Below the pieces are notes generated by a model that made no database searches, was not told the origin of the DNA, and saw nothing but the letters and a program-made list of their open reading frames with translations. Positions 1-7,473 of a DNA stretch of 64,000 nucleotides are shown here, piece after piece. Made by a program: the position numbers and the translations under genes. The stretch is from assembly GCF_002917885.1 (NCBI RefSeq), contig NZ_PQNY01000013.1, positions 1 to 64,000 on the forward strand, read 5' to 3'. Position 1 is the stretch's first letter. The number at the start of each line of letters is the position of its first letter. Source of the stretch: Flavobacterium croceum DSM 17960 (GTDB lineage Bacteria > Bacteroidota > Bacteroidia > Flavobacteriales > Flavobacteriaceae).

Positions 1-244
1 ACTCTAACTTCTATTCAATTTTTTAATAAATTTGTATTTCAAAGAAACATTAACAACTTAAAAATAAATCTCGCTTAATAATGCACAACGGGTATATATA
101 ATTTAAAATATATGCTATTCTTTTTCTTTTTTGAGAATAGACAAATGTTAAAAATGGTATTTTTATGAAAATAATGTAATATTAGTTCTTAATTTTTTTA
201 TTTATTAAAAAATAATATTAAAAAAAATACGAAAATCATTTTTA

Positions 245-252
245 TATATTTG
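245..252 (+). promoter_or_regulatory. Bacteroidota -7 promoter box (TATATTTG)
   Basis: The octamer matches TAnnTTTG, the -7 consensus of the Bacteroidota primary sigma factor. It ends 33 bases before the ATG at 286, which leaves a leader of about 30 nt. I see no clear -33 TTG. Bases 1-244 hold no gene I can support, only an AT-rich tract with a 7-bp inverted repeat (CTATTCT at 115-121, AGAATAG at 134-140). Confidence 0.5.
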
Positions 253-285
253 CTAAATTGGTATATTTATGCAAAATTTATATAT

Positions 286-705
286 ATGGAAATTTTAGCA
301 TGTCCTAAATGTGCAACAGACAATATTGTAAAAAGCGGTGTAATAAAAGATAGACAGCGTTATTTATGCAAATCGTGTAATTACTATTTCACTGTAAATA
401 AATTAGGAAAAAAAATAGATGTATATTATGTTACTAAGGCTTTACAGTTGTATCTAGAAGGGTTAAGTTTTAGAGAGATAGAACGTATTATAGGTGTTTC
501 GCATGTAACTGTAAGTAATTGGGTAAAAGAGTATAAAATAAAGAAACCTACCCACACAGATTATCATCCTACCTACAAAATATTCAACCATTTAGAACTT
601 GTTGAATTTTTAAAAAATAAAGAACAACTTTCGGGCGCAGGTATGATAATTACAGAATTGGGCGATAAGTTTATGATGATAAAATGGGAACGTTTTAAGG
701 GATAA
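286..705 (+). CDS. IS1 InsA-like zinc-ribbon / helix-turn-helix protein
   Basis: This 139-residue protein begins with a C4 zinc ribbon (CPKC near the N-terminus, then CKSC), as in the InsA part of IS1 transposases. A helix-turn-helix of the 'GLSFREIERIIGVSHVTVSNW' kind follows. The C-terminal ~45 residues do not resemble a DDE catalytic domain. No InsB-like frame and no terminal inverted repeats flank it, so it is not an intact IS. ATG 286 is chosen over an upstream TTG because that TTG overlaps the -7 box. The next genes are a porin, a carboxylate transporter and acyl-CoA synthetases. I infer a domesticated DNA-binding regulator, but the role is unproven. Confidence 0.6.
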   Translation: MEILACPKCATDNIVKSGVIKDRQRYLCKSCNYYFTVNKLGKKIDVYYVTKALQLYLEGLSFREIERIIGVSHVTVSNWVKEYKIKKPTHTDYHPTYKIFNHLELVEFLKNKEQLSGAGMIITELGDKFMMIKWERFKG

Positions 706-796
706 ACTATAGAATTAACAAAAATATACACATATTTTTTTTTCATTCATAAAAATTTGGAATTTGGTCGCAGTTAACAACCAAAAACCAAAATTT

Positions 797-2110
797 ATGA
801 AAAAAATAATGATGTTATCGTTTGCAGCACTTTCTTTAGCAGGATATGCACAAACACCAACAACAACTCCAGCTGCTCCAGCTGCAAAAGACTGGGATGT
901 AAGTTTGTATGGATTTGTTCGTACAGATTATATTTGGGATACTAGAAAATCTGCTCAAGTGCGAGAATTAAATCTAAACTTGTATCCATTAGATGAATCT
1001 AAATTAGCCGATGGTTCTGATCAAAATGCAGTTGGGCAATCAAATTTCTTATCTGTAGTATCTCGTTTGGGCGTAAAAGTAAAAGGACCCGATGTATGGG
1101 GAGCAAAAGTTGCAGGAACATTAGAGGGTGATTTTTTTGGAAATACAGAGCCAGCATCAAATACTGTTACAAACTTAGATGGAACTAAAACCACTATCAA
1201 TCAAAGTTCTTCAATAGGTATGTTTAGACTACGTCATGCTTATGCTACTTTAGATTGGTCTAAAACTCAATTAACTTTTGGTCAAACATGGTATCCTACA
1301 TTTATACCAGAATGTTTTCCAGGGGTAGCCAACTTTAGTACAGGAATTCTTTTCAATCCTTTTGGTTGGGCTTCTCAGGTTAAATTAAAACAAAACTTTA
1401 CAAAAGAATTTTCATTTGCATTAACGGCTTACAAAGATAGAGAGTTTGCAGCCACTAACCCAGGCACTCAAAACTCTGCATCTATAAATTCAGCACTCCC
1501 AACGCTACATGGACAATTTCAATATAAAAATCAGCATTGGTTATTTGGTTTAGGAGCCGAATACCGTTCTTTAAAACCTCTAACAGTATCTAATGGCAAA
1601 ATGTCTGATGAGACACTAAATACTAGTTCTGTAGTAGGTTTCTTAAAGTATTCTAATGATAAGATTATCGTAAAAGCTTATGGAATTTCGGGTAAAGATA
1701 TGAGTAATTTAGTTATGGTAGGTGGATTTGCAGGATATACAGCAAATACAACAGAGCCAGAAAAGTATGAAGGATTAAAAACTACATCTGGTTGGATAGA
1801 TATTGCTAGTAATGGTAAAAAAGTAGCTCCAGGAATGTTCTTTGGTTATACTAAAAATGGTGGTACAGGCGTAGATGGAGCAACGGCATTTTATGCTAGA
1901 GGAGTTTCATCAACAAGATCTATTGATAATGTTTGGAGAGTATCAGGTAGAGTAGATTTTAAAAGCAATAAATTTAGAATTTCACCAGAATTAGAATATA
2001 CAGCAGCAACTTGGGGAGATAATACTACCGCAAAAAATGGAACTGCAGATAATAATCAAGTTAAGGTATCAAACTTTAGAACAATGGTATCTTGTGTTTA
2101 CGCATTTTAA
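797..2110 (+). CDS. outer-membrane porin, DcaP-like
   Basis: The 437-residue product has an N-terminal signal peptide (MKKIMMLSFAALSLAGYAQ) and then a Pro/Ala-rich linker. The body is built of alternating hydrophobic/polar stretches typical of beta strands ('SLYGFVRTDYIWDT', 'WRVSGRVDFKSNKFRISPELEY') and ends in aromatic 'VYAF', as outer-membrane beta-barrels do. It resembles DcaP-type trimeric porins, which admit organic acids. ATG 797 is preferred because it gives a clean signal peptide. An MHS symporter starts 34 bases downstream, so the pair probably moves a carboxylate across both membranes. The exact substrate cannot be read from the sequence. Confidence 0.75.
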   Translation: MKKIMMLSFAALSLAGYAQTPTTTPAAPAAKDWDVSLYGFVRTDYIWDTRKSAQVRELNLNLYPLDESKLADGSDQNAVGQSNFLSVVSRLGVKVKGPDVWGAKVAGTLEGDFFGNTEPASNTVTNLDGTKTTINQSSSIGMFRLRHAYATLDWSKTQLTFGQTWYPTFIPECFPGVANFSTGILFNPFGWASQVKLKQNFTKEFSFALTAYKDREFAATNPGTQNSASINSALPTLHGQFQYKNQHWLFGLGAEYRSLKPLTVSNGKMSDETLNTSSVVGFLKYSNDKIIVKAYGISGKDMSNLVMVGGFAGYTANTTEPEKYEGLKTTSGWIDIASNGKKVAPGMFFGYTKNGGTGVDGATAFYARGVSSTRSIDNVWRVSGRVDFKSNKFRISPELEYTAATWGDNTTAKNGTADNNQVKVSNFRTMVSCVYAF

Positions 2111-2144
2111 TAATAAAAAAACCAACTAATATATAAAAATAATT

Positions 2145-3683
2145 ATGGATCAAAACGAGAAAAAAGGAATCTGGAAAGTAATTTCAGCTTCTTCAATGGG
2201 TACCATGATCGAATGGTACGATTTTTACATCTTTGGTAGTTTGGCAGTAGTAATATCTACAAAATTTTTCCCTGCCGATAATCCAACAGCAGCATTTCTT
2301 TCAACCTTGGCTACTTTTGCTGCAGGATTTGTAGTAAGACCATTTGGGGCTTTATTCTTTGGTAGATTAGGAGACTTAATTGGTAGAAAATATACATTCA
2401 TGGTAACTTTATTACTTATGGGTGGGGCTACTTTTGTAATAGGTTGTATACCTAGTTATGAAACTATAGGCTTTATGGCGCCATTACTAGTACTCGTATT
2501 ACGTTTGTTGCAAGGTTTAGCTCTTGGTGGTGAGTATGGTGGAGCGGCTACTTATGTGGCAGAGCATTCTCCAAAAAACGAAAGAGGATATTGGACATCA
2601 TGGATACAAACTACAGCAACAGTTGGTTTGTTTGTTTCGTTAATGGTTATATTAATTACTAAATCGTTAATGACAAAAGAAGCTTTTGAAGATTGGGGTT
2701 GGAGAGTTCCATTTTGGGTTTCTATACTTATGGTTATTGTATCATACTATATTCGTAAAGGAATGCACGAATCTCCAGTTTTTGCAAAAGCAAAATCTGA
2801 AGGTAATATTTCAACAAACCCTTTAAAAGAAAGTTTTGGACATAAATACAATCTAAAATTTGTTTTACTTGCTTTGTTTGGAGCAACTATGGGGCAAGGA
2901 GTTGTTTGGTATACAGGTCAATTCTATGCTATGAATTTCTTAAAAACAGTGCAGTCTGTAGATTCATCTCAAGTAGATACTTTACTCGGTATAGCCTTAT
3001 TAATAGGTACACCTTTCTTTGTGGTATTTGGATGGTTAAGCGATAAAATTGGTAGAAAAACAATCATGATGTTGGGTATGTTTTTAGCAATAATAAGCTA
3101 TAGAGGTATCTATAAACAAATGTACAAAACTACCGATGTAACTTTAAAAACTGAAATTGTTGATCAAACAAAAACAGTTCCTTCTATAAAAGAATTAAAA
3201 GATGGAAAACTAGACTCACTTTACACTACTACAAAAGCCTACACAGATGGTACAACATTGGAAGAAGTGAAAACGATTCATTTTGAAAATGGAAAAGTAA
3301 TGGTAGATGATAAAGGAAAAGACAAAATAGAAACAAAAGTTACCAAAAAAATTAATAGTAGCGACCGATTTATGCTTATTTTGCTTGTATTAATTCAGGT
3401 AATATTTGTAACGATGGTATATGGTCCAATTGCGGCTTTCCTTGTTGAAATGTTCCCAGTAAAAATTAGATATACATCTATGTCATTACCATACCATGTT
3501 GGAAACGGTATCTTTGGAGGATTATTGCCAGCAATATCTACTTATTTAGTAACTACTTCTAAAGAAGCTGGAGATCCAGAGTTTTACTTAGAAGGATTAT
3601 GGTATCCAATTATAGTAGCCGCTGTTTGTTTGGTTATAGGAATGATTTATATAGACAAAAAAATTAATACACTTCACGAATAA
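2145..3683 (+). CDS. MFS transporter, metabolite:H+ symporter (MHS) family
   Basis: The 512-residue integral membrane protein has the MHS signature near the N-terminus ('GTMIEWYDFYIFGSLA') and two copies of the MFS loop 2-3 motif ('GRLGDLIGRKYT', 'GWLSDKIGRKT'). 'GLALGGEYGGAATYVAEHSP' is characteristic of ProP/ShiA/KgtP-type carboxylate or osmolyte symporters. An unusual hydrophilic insertion of about 85 residues (roughly 320-404, rich in Lys, Thr and Asp) lies between two membrane segments of the C-terminal half. It sits in a likely operon with the porin before it and the small DUF6814-type protein 13 bases after it. Proximity to prpE and acs suggests a short-chain carboxylate substrate; that is inference. 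Confidence 0.82.
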   Translation: MDQNEKKGIWKVISASSMGTMIEWYDFYIFGSLAVVISTKFFPADNPTAAFLSTLATFAAGFVVRPFGALFFGRLGDLIGRKYTFMVTLLLMGGATFVIGCIPSYETIGFMAPLLVLVLRLLQGLALGGEYGGAATYVAEHSPKNERGYWTSWIQTTATVGLFVSLMVILITKSLMTKEAFEDWGWRVPFWVSILMVIVSYYIRKGMHESPVFAKAKSEGNISTNPLKESFGHKYNLKFVLLALFGATMGQGVVWYTGQFYAMNFLKTVQSVDSSQVDTLLGIALLIGTPFFVVFGWLSDKIGRKTIMMLGMFLAIISYRGIYKQMYKTTDVTLKTEIVDQTKTVPSIKELKDGKLDSLYTTTKAYTDGTTLEEVKTIHFENGKVMVDDKGKDKIETKVTKKINSSDRFMLILLVLIQVIFVTMVYGPIAAFLVEMFPVKIRYTSMSLPYHVGNGIFGGLLPAISTYLVTTSKEAGDPEFYLEGLWYPIIVAAVCLVIGMIYIDKKINTLHE

Positions 3684-3696
3684 TAAATAAAGAAAT

Positions 3697-3918
3697 ATGA
3701 ATGCATTAAAAAAATATTTAGGAGCTGTATGGCTACTTTTGGCCGCAGTAGTTTCATACTATTGTATCTCTATATTTGGTGGTAAATTATCATCAGGTAA
3801 GCAAGAAGATTTAGTATTTGGTATTATTATATTCTTTATTTTATTACCTTTGGTAGTAACAGGTTTGGCTTTGTTTGGCTACTACTGTATTACGAATGAG
3901 TACGACGAAGAATATTAG
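3697..3918 (+). CDS. small two-helix membrane protein, DUF6814-like
   Basis: This 73-residue protein has two hydrophobic helices (about residues 8-28 and 40-64) joined by a short polar loop and ends in an acidic tail (NEYDEEY). From memory it fits DUF6814, a Bacteroidota family found beside MHS transporters. It follows the transporter after 13 bases and precedes a strong terminator, so it closes the porin-transporter unit. A role as an accessory subunit of the symporter is plausible but not shown. Confidence 0.65.
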   Translation: MNALKKYLGAVWLLLAAVVSYYCISIFGGKLSSGKQEDLVFGIIIFFILLPLVVTGLALFGYYCITNEYDEEY

Positions 3919-3934
3919 AATACAAAAAATTATC

Positions 3935-3977
3935 AAAACCTATAAAGCTCTTAGTTTCTAAGAGCTTTTAGGGTTTT
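3935..3977 (+). terminator. rho-independent terminator after porin-transporter operon
   Basis: An 11-bp perfect stem (AAAGCTCTTAG / CTAAGAGCTTT) with a TTT loop is flanked by AAAACC and GGGTTTT, which extend it after a short bulge. It separates the transport genes from the sensor genes. Confidence 0.8.
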
Positions 3978-4015
3978 ATTAGAAATGCTTTTTGGCATAA
4001 TTTTATTTGTTTATA

Positions 4016-4210
4016 ATGAAAAAAAGACATCAACAAAAGTTAGTAGTATTATCTATTGTATTATTGGTACTTTTTAACCTACCAATAGTACTTCTTTTTG
4101 ATATATCTTCTGGAATAGTAGGTATTCCAATAGTATATGTATACTTGTTTTCTGTTTGGTTGGTGTCGATTTTGTTGTCTTTTTATATTGTAAAAAAATA
4201 CCATGAGTAG
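4016..4210 (+). CDS. small membrane protein coupled to the symporter-kinase
   Basis: This 64-residue protein has a basic N-terminus (MKKRHQQK) and two hydrophobic helices (about 10-30 and 37-57), then ends 'KKYHE'. ATG 4016 is preferred over TTG 4007. Its stop overlaps the start of the symporter-kinase by 8 bases, so the two are translationally coupled and probably act together. The layout resembles YjcH (DUF485), the small partner encoded before the acetate symporter ActP, but I cannot show homology. No enzymatic motif is visible. Confidence 0.55.
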   Translation: MKKRHQQKLVVLSIVLLVLFNLPIVLLFDISSGIVGIPIVYVYLFSVWLVSILLSFYIVKKYHE

Positions 4211-6893
4211 TGTAGGTTTATTAATAATACTTGTAATGTATTTGGCGCTTCTTTTTTTTATTGCACATTGGGCAGAAAAAAAAAGAAATTCCAAATGGAC
4301 AAATAATAAATATATTTACTCACTTTCTTTAGCTGTATATTGTACCGCATGGACCTATTATGGTAGTATAGGCGTGGCTGCAGACTCGGGCTTGTCTTAT
4401 CTATCGGTTTATATAGGTCCTATCATTATAATACCTGCTTGGATATTAATTTTAAAAAAAATAATTAGAATATCTCGGGTTAATAAAGTTTCTAGTATTG
4501 CCGATTTTATTTCGCTTCGTTATGGTAATTCAAGATTTTTAGGAGCTGTGGTTACGATTATTTGCCTTTCGGGTATTTTACCCTACATAGCCTTACAACT
4601 CAAAGCCATTTCAGAATCATTTCATTTAGTAACACAAACCGTTTCCAATAAGTTTATTTTTGACGATTCTACTACTTATGTAGCCATTGCATTGGCACTA
4701 TTTTCTTCGTACTATGGTACTCGGTATGTAGATGCTTCCGAAAAAAGAAGAGGCATTGTTACAGCCGTAGCCTTAGAAAGTATACTAAAATTGGTATTTT
4801 TTCTCATGGTTGGAATTTACGTAACCTACTTTGTTTTTGATGGATTTGAAGATATCTATCAAAAAGCATCATTACTTGAAAATTTCCATAAAAAAAATAC
4901 AATAGGAGGATTGCCTCAAGCAATCAATTGGTTTTTTTTGTGCATCTTATCTATTTTTGCTATATTTTTATTACCAAGACAATTTCATGTATCTGTTATC
5001 GAAAATAATAGAGAAAACCATATCAATACAGCCATTTGGCTTTTCCCATTATACTTGTTATTGTTTAACATATTTGTTTATCCTATTGCTTGGGGCGGAA
5101 ATGTACTGTTTGATGGCAAAAGTGTAAATTCTGATACGTATTCGCTTTTAATACCGCAATTTTTTGGTAATAAAGTACTTACTGTTTTGGTATTTCTTGG
5201 AGGATTTTCGGCAGCTATTTCTATGATTGTTGTTTCTTCTATAGGACTTTCAACTATGGTAAGTAACAATTTAATTATACCGTATGGCTTTTTAGGTCAA
5301 TTGCAAAATGAAAACCAAGATACAATTAATAAAAAAATTGTAAATACCAGAAAAGTAGGTATTTTTTCGCTCATAATTATTTCGTATTTTATTTATAGAT
5401 TTTTTGCACTCGATTATAATCTATTCTCCATAGGTTTAGTAGCTTTTGTAATTATTGCTCAATTAGCTCCTGCATTTTTTGGAGCTCTATTTTGGCGAAG
5501 AGGCTCAAGGCTAGGCGCAGTATGGGGTATTATTGTAGGGTTTGTACTCTGTTTATATACTTTACTAATTCCGTATGCAATTGGAATTTCTTCTGCTCAA
5601 ACCACCTTTATTTCCAAAGGATTATTTGGCTTAGAATTATTAAAACCTTTCCAACTTTTTGGTTTAGATTATCTCAATCCTGTACCGCATGCTTTGTATT
5701 GGAGTTTACTTTTCAATTTTATTACGTATGTTGCTGTTTCTGTTAGTTTTAAAGGAAATTATAGAGAGCGTAACTATGCCGAAATGTTTTTGGATATAAA
5801 CAAATATATTACCAATCATGAAAACGCCTTTGTATGGAAAGGTACTGCCTATAGAACCGATATAGAAAAAGTATTAATACGATTTTTAGGAGAAGAGCGT
5901 ACAAAAAGAGCGATGAATATTTTTAATTTAAAATACAATGTAGATAAAAATGAAGAACTTGCAGATGCCCGTTTAATTAAGTTTTCCGAAAATTTGCTTA
6001 CAGGTCATATTGGTACAGCATCTGCCAAGATATTGATTTCTAGCGTAGTAAAAGAAGAAAAAATTACACTACCAGAAGTATTAAAAATATTAGAAGAATC
6101 AAAAGAAAATATTATCATTAATAAAAAACTCATCGAAACTTCAAACGAACTTCAAGAAATATCTGCAAAATTGCAAGAAGCCAATGAATCTTTAATAAGA
6201 AAAGACAAACAAAAAGACGAATTTCTAGATACGGTAACACACGAGTTGCGAACACCTATTACGGCTATTCGGGCATCAAGTGAAATATTGCACGACGATG
6301 ATGACATTCCAGATGATTTAAAAAAGCAATTTCTTCAAAATATTATTTCAGAGTCTGATAGACTTAATAGATTGATAGATAAAATATTAGATTTAGAAAA
6401 ATTTGAAACCGGAAAACAAAAAGTCAATCTATCCAACAATAAAATTGTAGAAACTATAGAAAAATCGGTAGAGCCACTCATACAGCTTATTAATAATAAA
6501 AATATTTCATTTTATATAGAGGGCAGTCATGTGCTTGAGGCTTATTATGACGAAGATCGAATTTTTCAAGTAATGACAAATCTACTGTCAAATGCAATCA
6601 AATTTTGCCCCGATAGCAACGGACTTATAACTATTTCTGTAAACGATAGAATAGATCATATTTTAGTTCAAGTGAGCGACAATGGAAAAGGAATAAGTAA
6701 AAATGATTTTGAAAATATATTTGACAAATTTTACCAATCTACCAATCAAAATTTCAAAAAACCAATAGGTAGTGGGCTAGGGCTTGCTATTTGCAAGCAA
6801 ATTATTGAACATCATAAAGGTAAAATTTGGGCTTCGAATAATGTTACAGGAGGAGCTTGTTTAAGTTTTACACTTTTAAAAAATAAAAATTAG
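4203..6893 (+). CDS. sodium:solute symporter-histidine kinase fusion (CrbS/CbrA type)
   Basis: In this 896-residue protein the first ~530 residues form about 13 membrane helices of the SSS symporter family. A linker and a short coiled coil (around 635-665) lead to a histidine kinase: H-box 'THELRTPITAIRASSE' with H680, N-box 'NLLSNAIKFC', G1 'VSDNGKGIS', G2 'GSGLGLAICKQ'. In Vibrio and Pseudomonas, kinases of this build (CrbS, MxtR, CbrA) control acs and carbon use, and acs lies close by here, so acetate or propionate sensing is likely. Unlike some relatives it has no C-terminal receiver. The cognate regulator is probably the receiver protein 50 bases downstream. Confidence 0.85.
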   Translation: MSSVGLLIILVMYLALLFFIAHWAEKKRNSKWTNNKYIYSLSLAVYCTAWTYYGSIGVAADSGLSYLSVYIGPIIIIPAWILILKKIIRISRVNKVSSIADFISLRYGNSRFLGAVVTIICLSGILPYIALQLKAISESFHLVTQTVSNKFIFDDSTTYVAIALALFSSYYGTRYVDASEKRRGIVTAVALESILKLVFFLMVGIYVTYFVFDGFEDIYQKASLLENFHKKNTIGGLPQAINWFFLCILSIFAIFLLPRQFHVSVIENNRENHINTAIWLFPLYLLLFNIFVYPIAWGGNVLFDGKSVNSDTYSLLIPQFFGNKVLTVLVFLGGFSAAISMIVVSSIGLSTMVSNNLIIPYGFLGQLQNENQDTINKKIVNTRKVGIFSLIIISYFIYRFFALDYNLFSIGLVAFVIIAQLAPAFFGALFWRRGSRLGAVWGIIVGFVLCLYTLLIPYAIGISSAQTTFISKGLFGLELLKPFQLFGLDYLNPVPHALYWSLLFNFITYVAVSVSFKGNYRERNYAEMFLDINKYITNHENAFVWKGTAYRTDIEKVLIRFLGEERTKRAMNIFNLKYNVDKNEELADARLIKFSENLLTGHIGTASAKILISSVVKEEKITLPEVLKILEESKENIIINKKLIETSNELQEISAKLQEANESLIRKDKQKDEFLDTVTHELRTPITAIRASSEILHDDDDIPDDLKKQFLQNIISESDRLNRLIDKILDLEKFETGKQKVNLSNNKIVETIEKSVEPLIQLINNKNISFYIEGSHVLEAYYDEDRIFQVMTNLLSNAIKFCPDSNGLITISVNDRIDHILVQVSDNGKGISKNDFENIFDKFYQSTNQNFKKPIGSGLGLAICKQIIEHHKGKIWASNNVTGGACLSFTLLKNKN

Positions 6894-6943
6894 ATTTTTA
6901 AGTTATAGAGAGATACGTTATATTGCCAAACAAAATTGCAACT

Positions 6944-7306
6944 ATGAAAAAGATATTAATAGTAGACGACGAACCCAATATCGTAATGTCTTTGGAATAC
7001 ACATTCAAAAAAAATTCATTTGAAGTCTTCATTGCTAGAGACGGACAAGAAGCATTAGATATTTTACAATCAAATCTTCCCGATGTTATTATTCTAGATG
7101 TAATGATGCCTTATGTTGATGGTTTCGAAACCATTGAGCGCATAAAGCAAAATCCAAAGTTAAACCATTGCAAGATTATATTTTTATCAGCAAAAAATAA
7201 AGATTCTGATATTGAAAAAGGACTGTCACTCGGTGCAGATGCTTATTTAACCAAACCTTTTTCTATCAAGAAAGTAGTAGACCAAGTTTTTGAATTATTG
7301 CATTGA
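6944..7306 (+). CDS. single-domain response regulator (CheY-like)
   Basis: The 120-residue protein is only a receiver domain: acidic pair D8/D9, phosphoacceptor D52 ('VIILDVMMP'), S82 and K104 ('LTKPFS'). No DNA-binding domain follows. ATG 6944 is chosen over an upstream TTG because the receiver fold starts there. It lies 50 bases after the symporter-kinase and is its likely target. In the known CrbS-CrbR systems the regulator carries a LuxR-type HTH, so here the output must come from another protein or by protein contact. Confidence 0.85.
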   Translation: MKKILIVDDEPNIVMSLEYTFKKNSFEVFIARDGQEALDILQSNLPDVIILDVMMPYVDGFETIERIKQNPKLNHCKIIFLSAKNKDSDIEKGLSLGADAYLTKPFSIKKVVDQVFELLH

Positions 7307-7321
7307 AAAGTCATTAAACTT

Positions 7322-7338
7322 TATTCTAAATTAGAATA
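7322..7338. promoter_or_regulatory. palindrome TATTCTAAATTAGAATA upstream of prpE
   Basis: Eight-base arms (TATTCTAA / TTAGAATA) surround a single central A, giving a perfect 17-base dyad. It lies 15 bases after the receiver gene and has no U-run, and its one-base centre makes it a poor RNA hairpin. A protein-binding site is more likely than a terminator. Confidence 0.45.
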
Positions 7339-7362
7339 GAAATTTCGGTATTTGATATGGTT

Positions 7363-7380
7363 TACGAAATCGATTTCGTA
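7363..7380. promoter_or_regulatory. perfect 18-bp palindrome before prpE
   Basis: TACGAAATCGATTTCGTA is fully self-complementary. A related half site, AATTTCGGTA, lies at 7341-7350. The palindrome is about 46 bases before a near-consensus -7 box (TATATTTA, 7427-7434) of prpE. This position suits an activator or repressor of acyl-CoA synthetase expression. Confidence 0.5.
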
Positions 7381-7473
7381 TATACCTAATTAGCAACAAA
7401 ATTTAGATTTTAATAGATATATTGGTTATATTTACTTCACTATTACATAATCAAAATATCTATAAGAATACTA

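Noticed and set aside
250-705. IS1 insertion sequence at the window start
   Set aside because: Only an InsA-like frame is present. There is no InsB-type catalytic frame, no terminal inverted repeats and no target duplication, so a mobile element is not supported.
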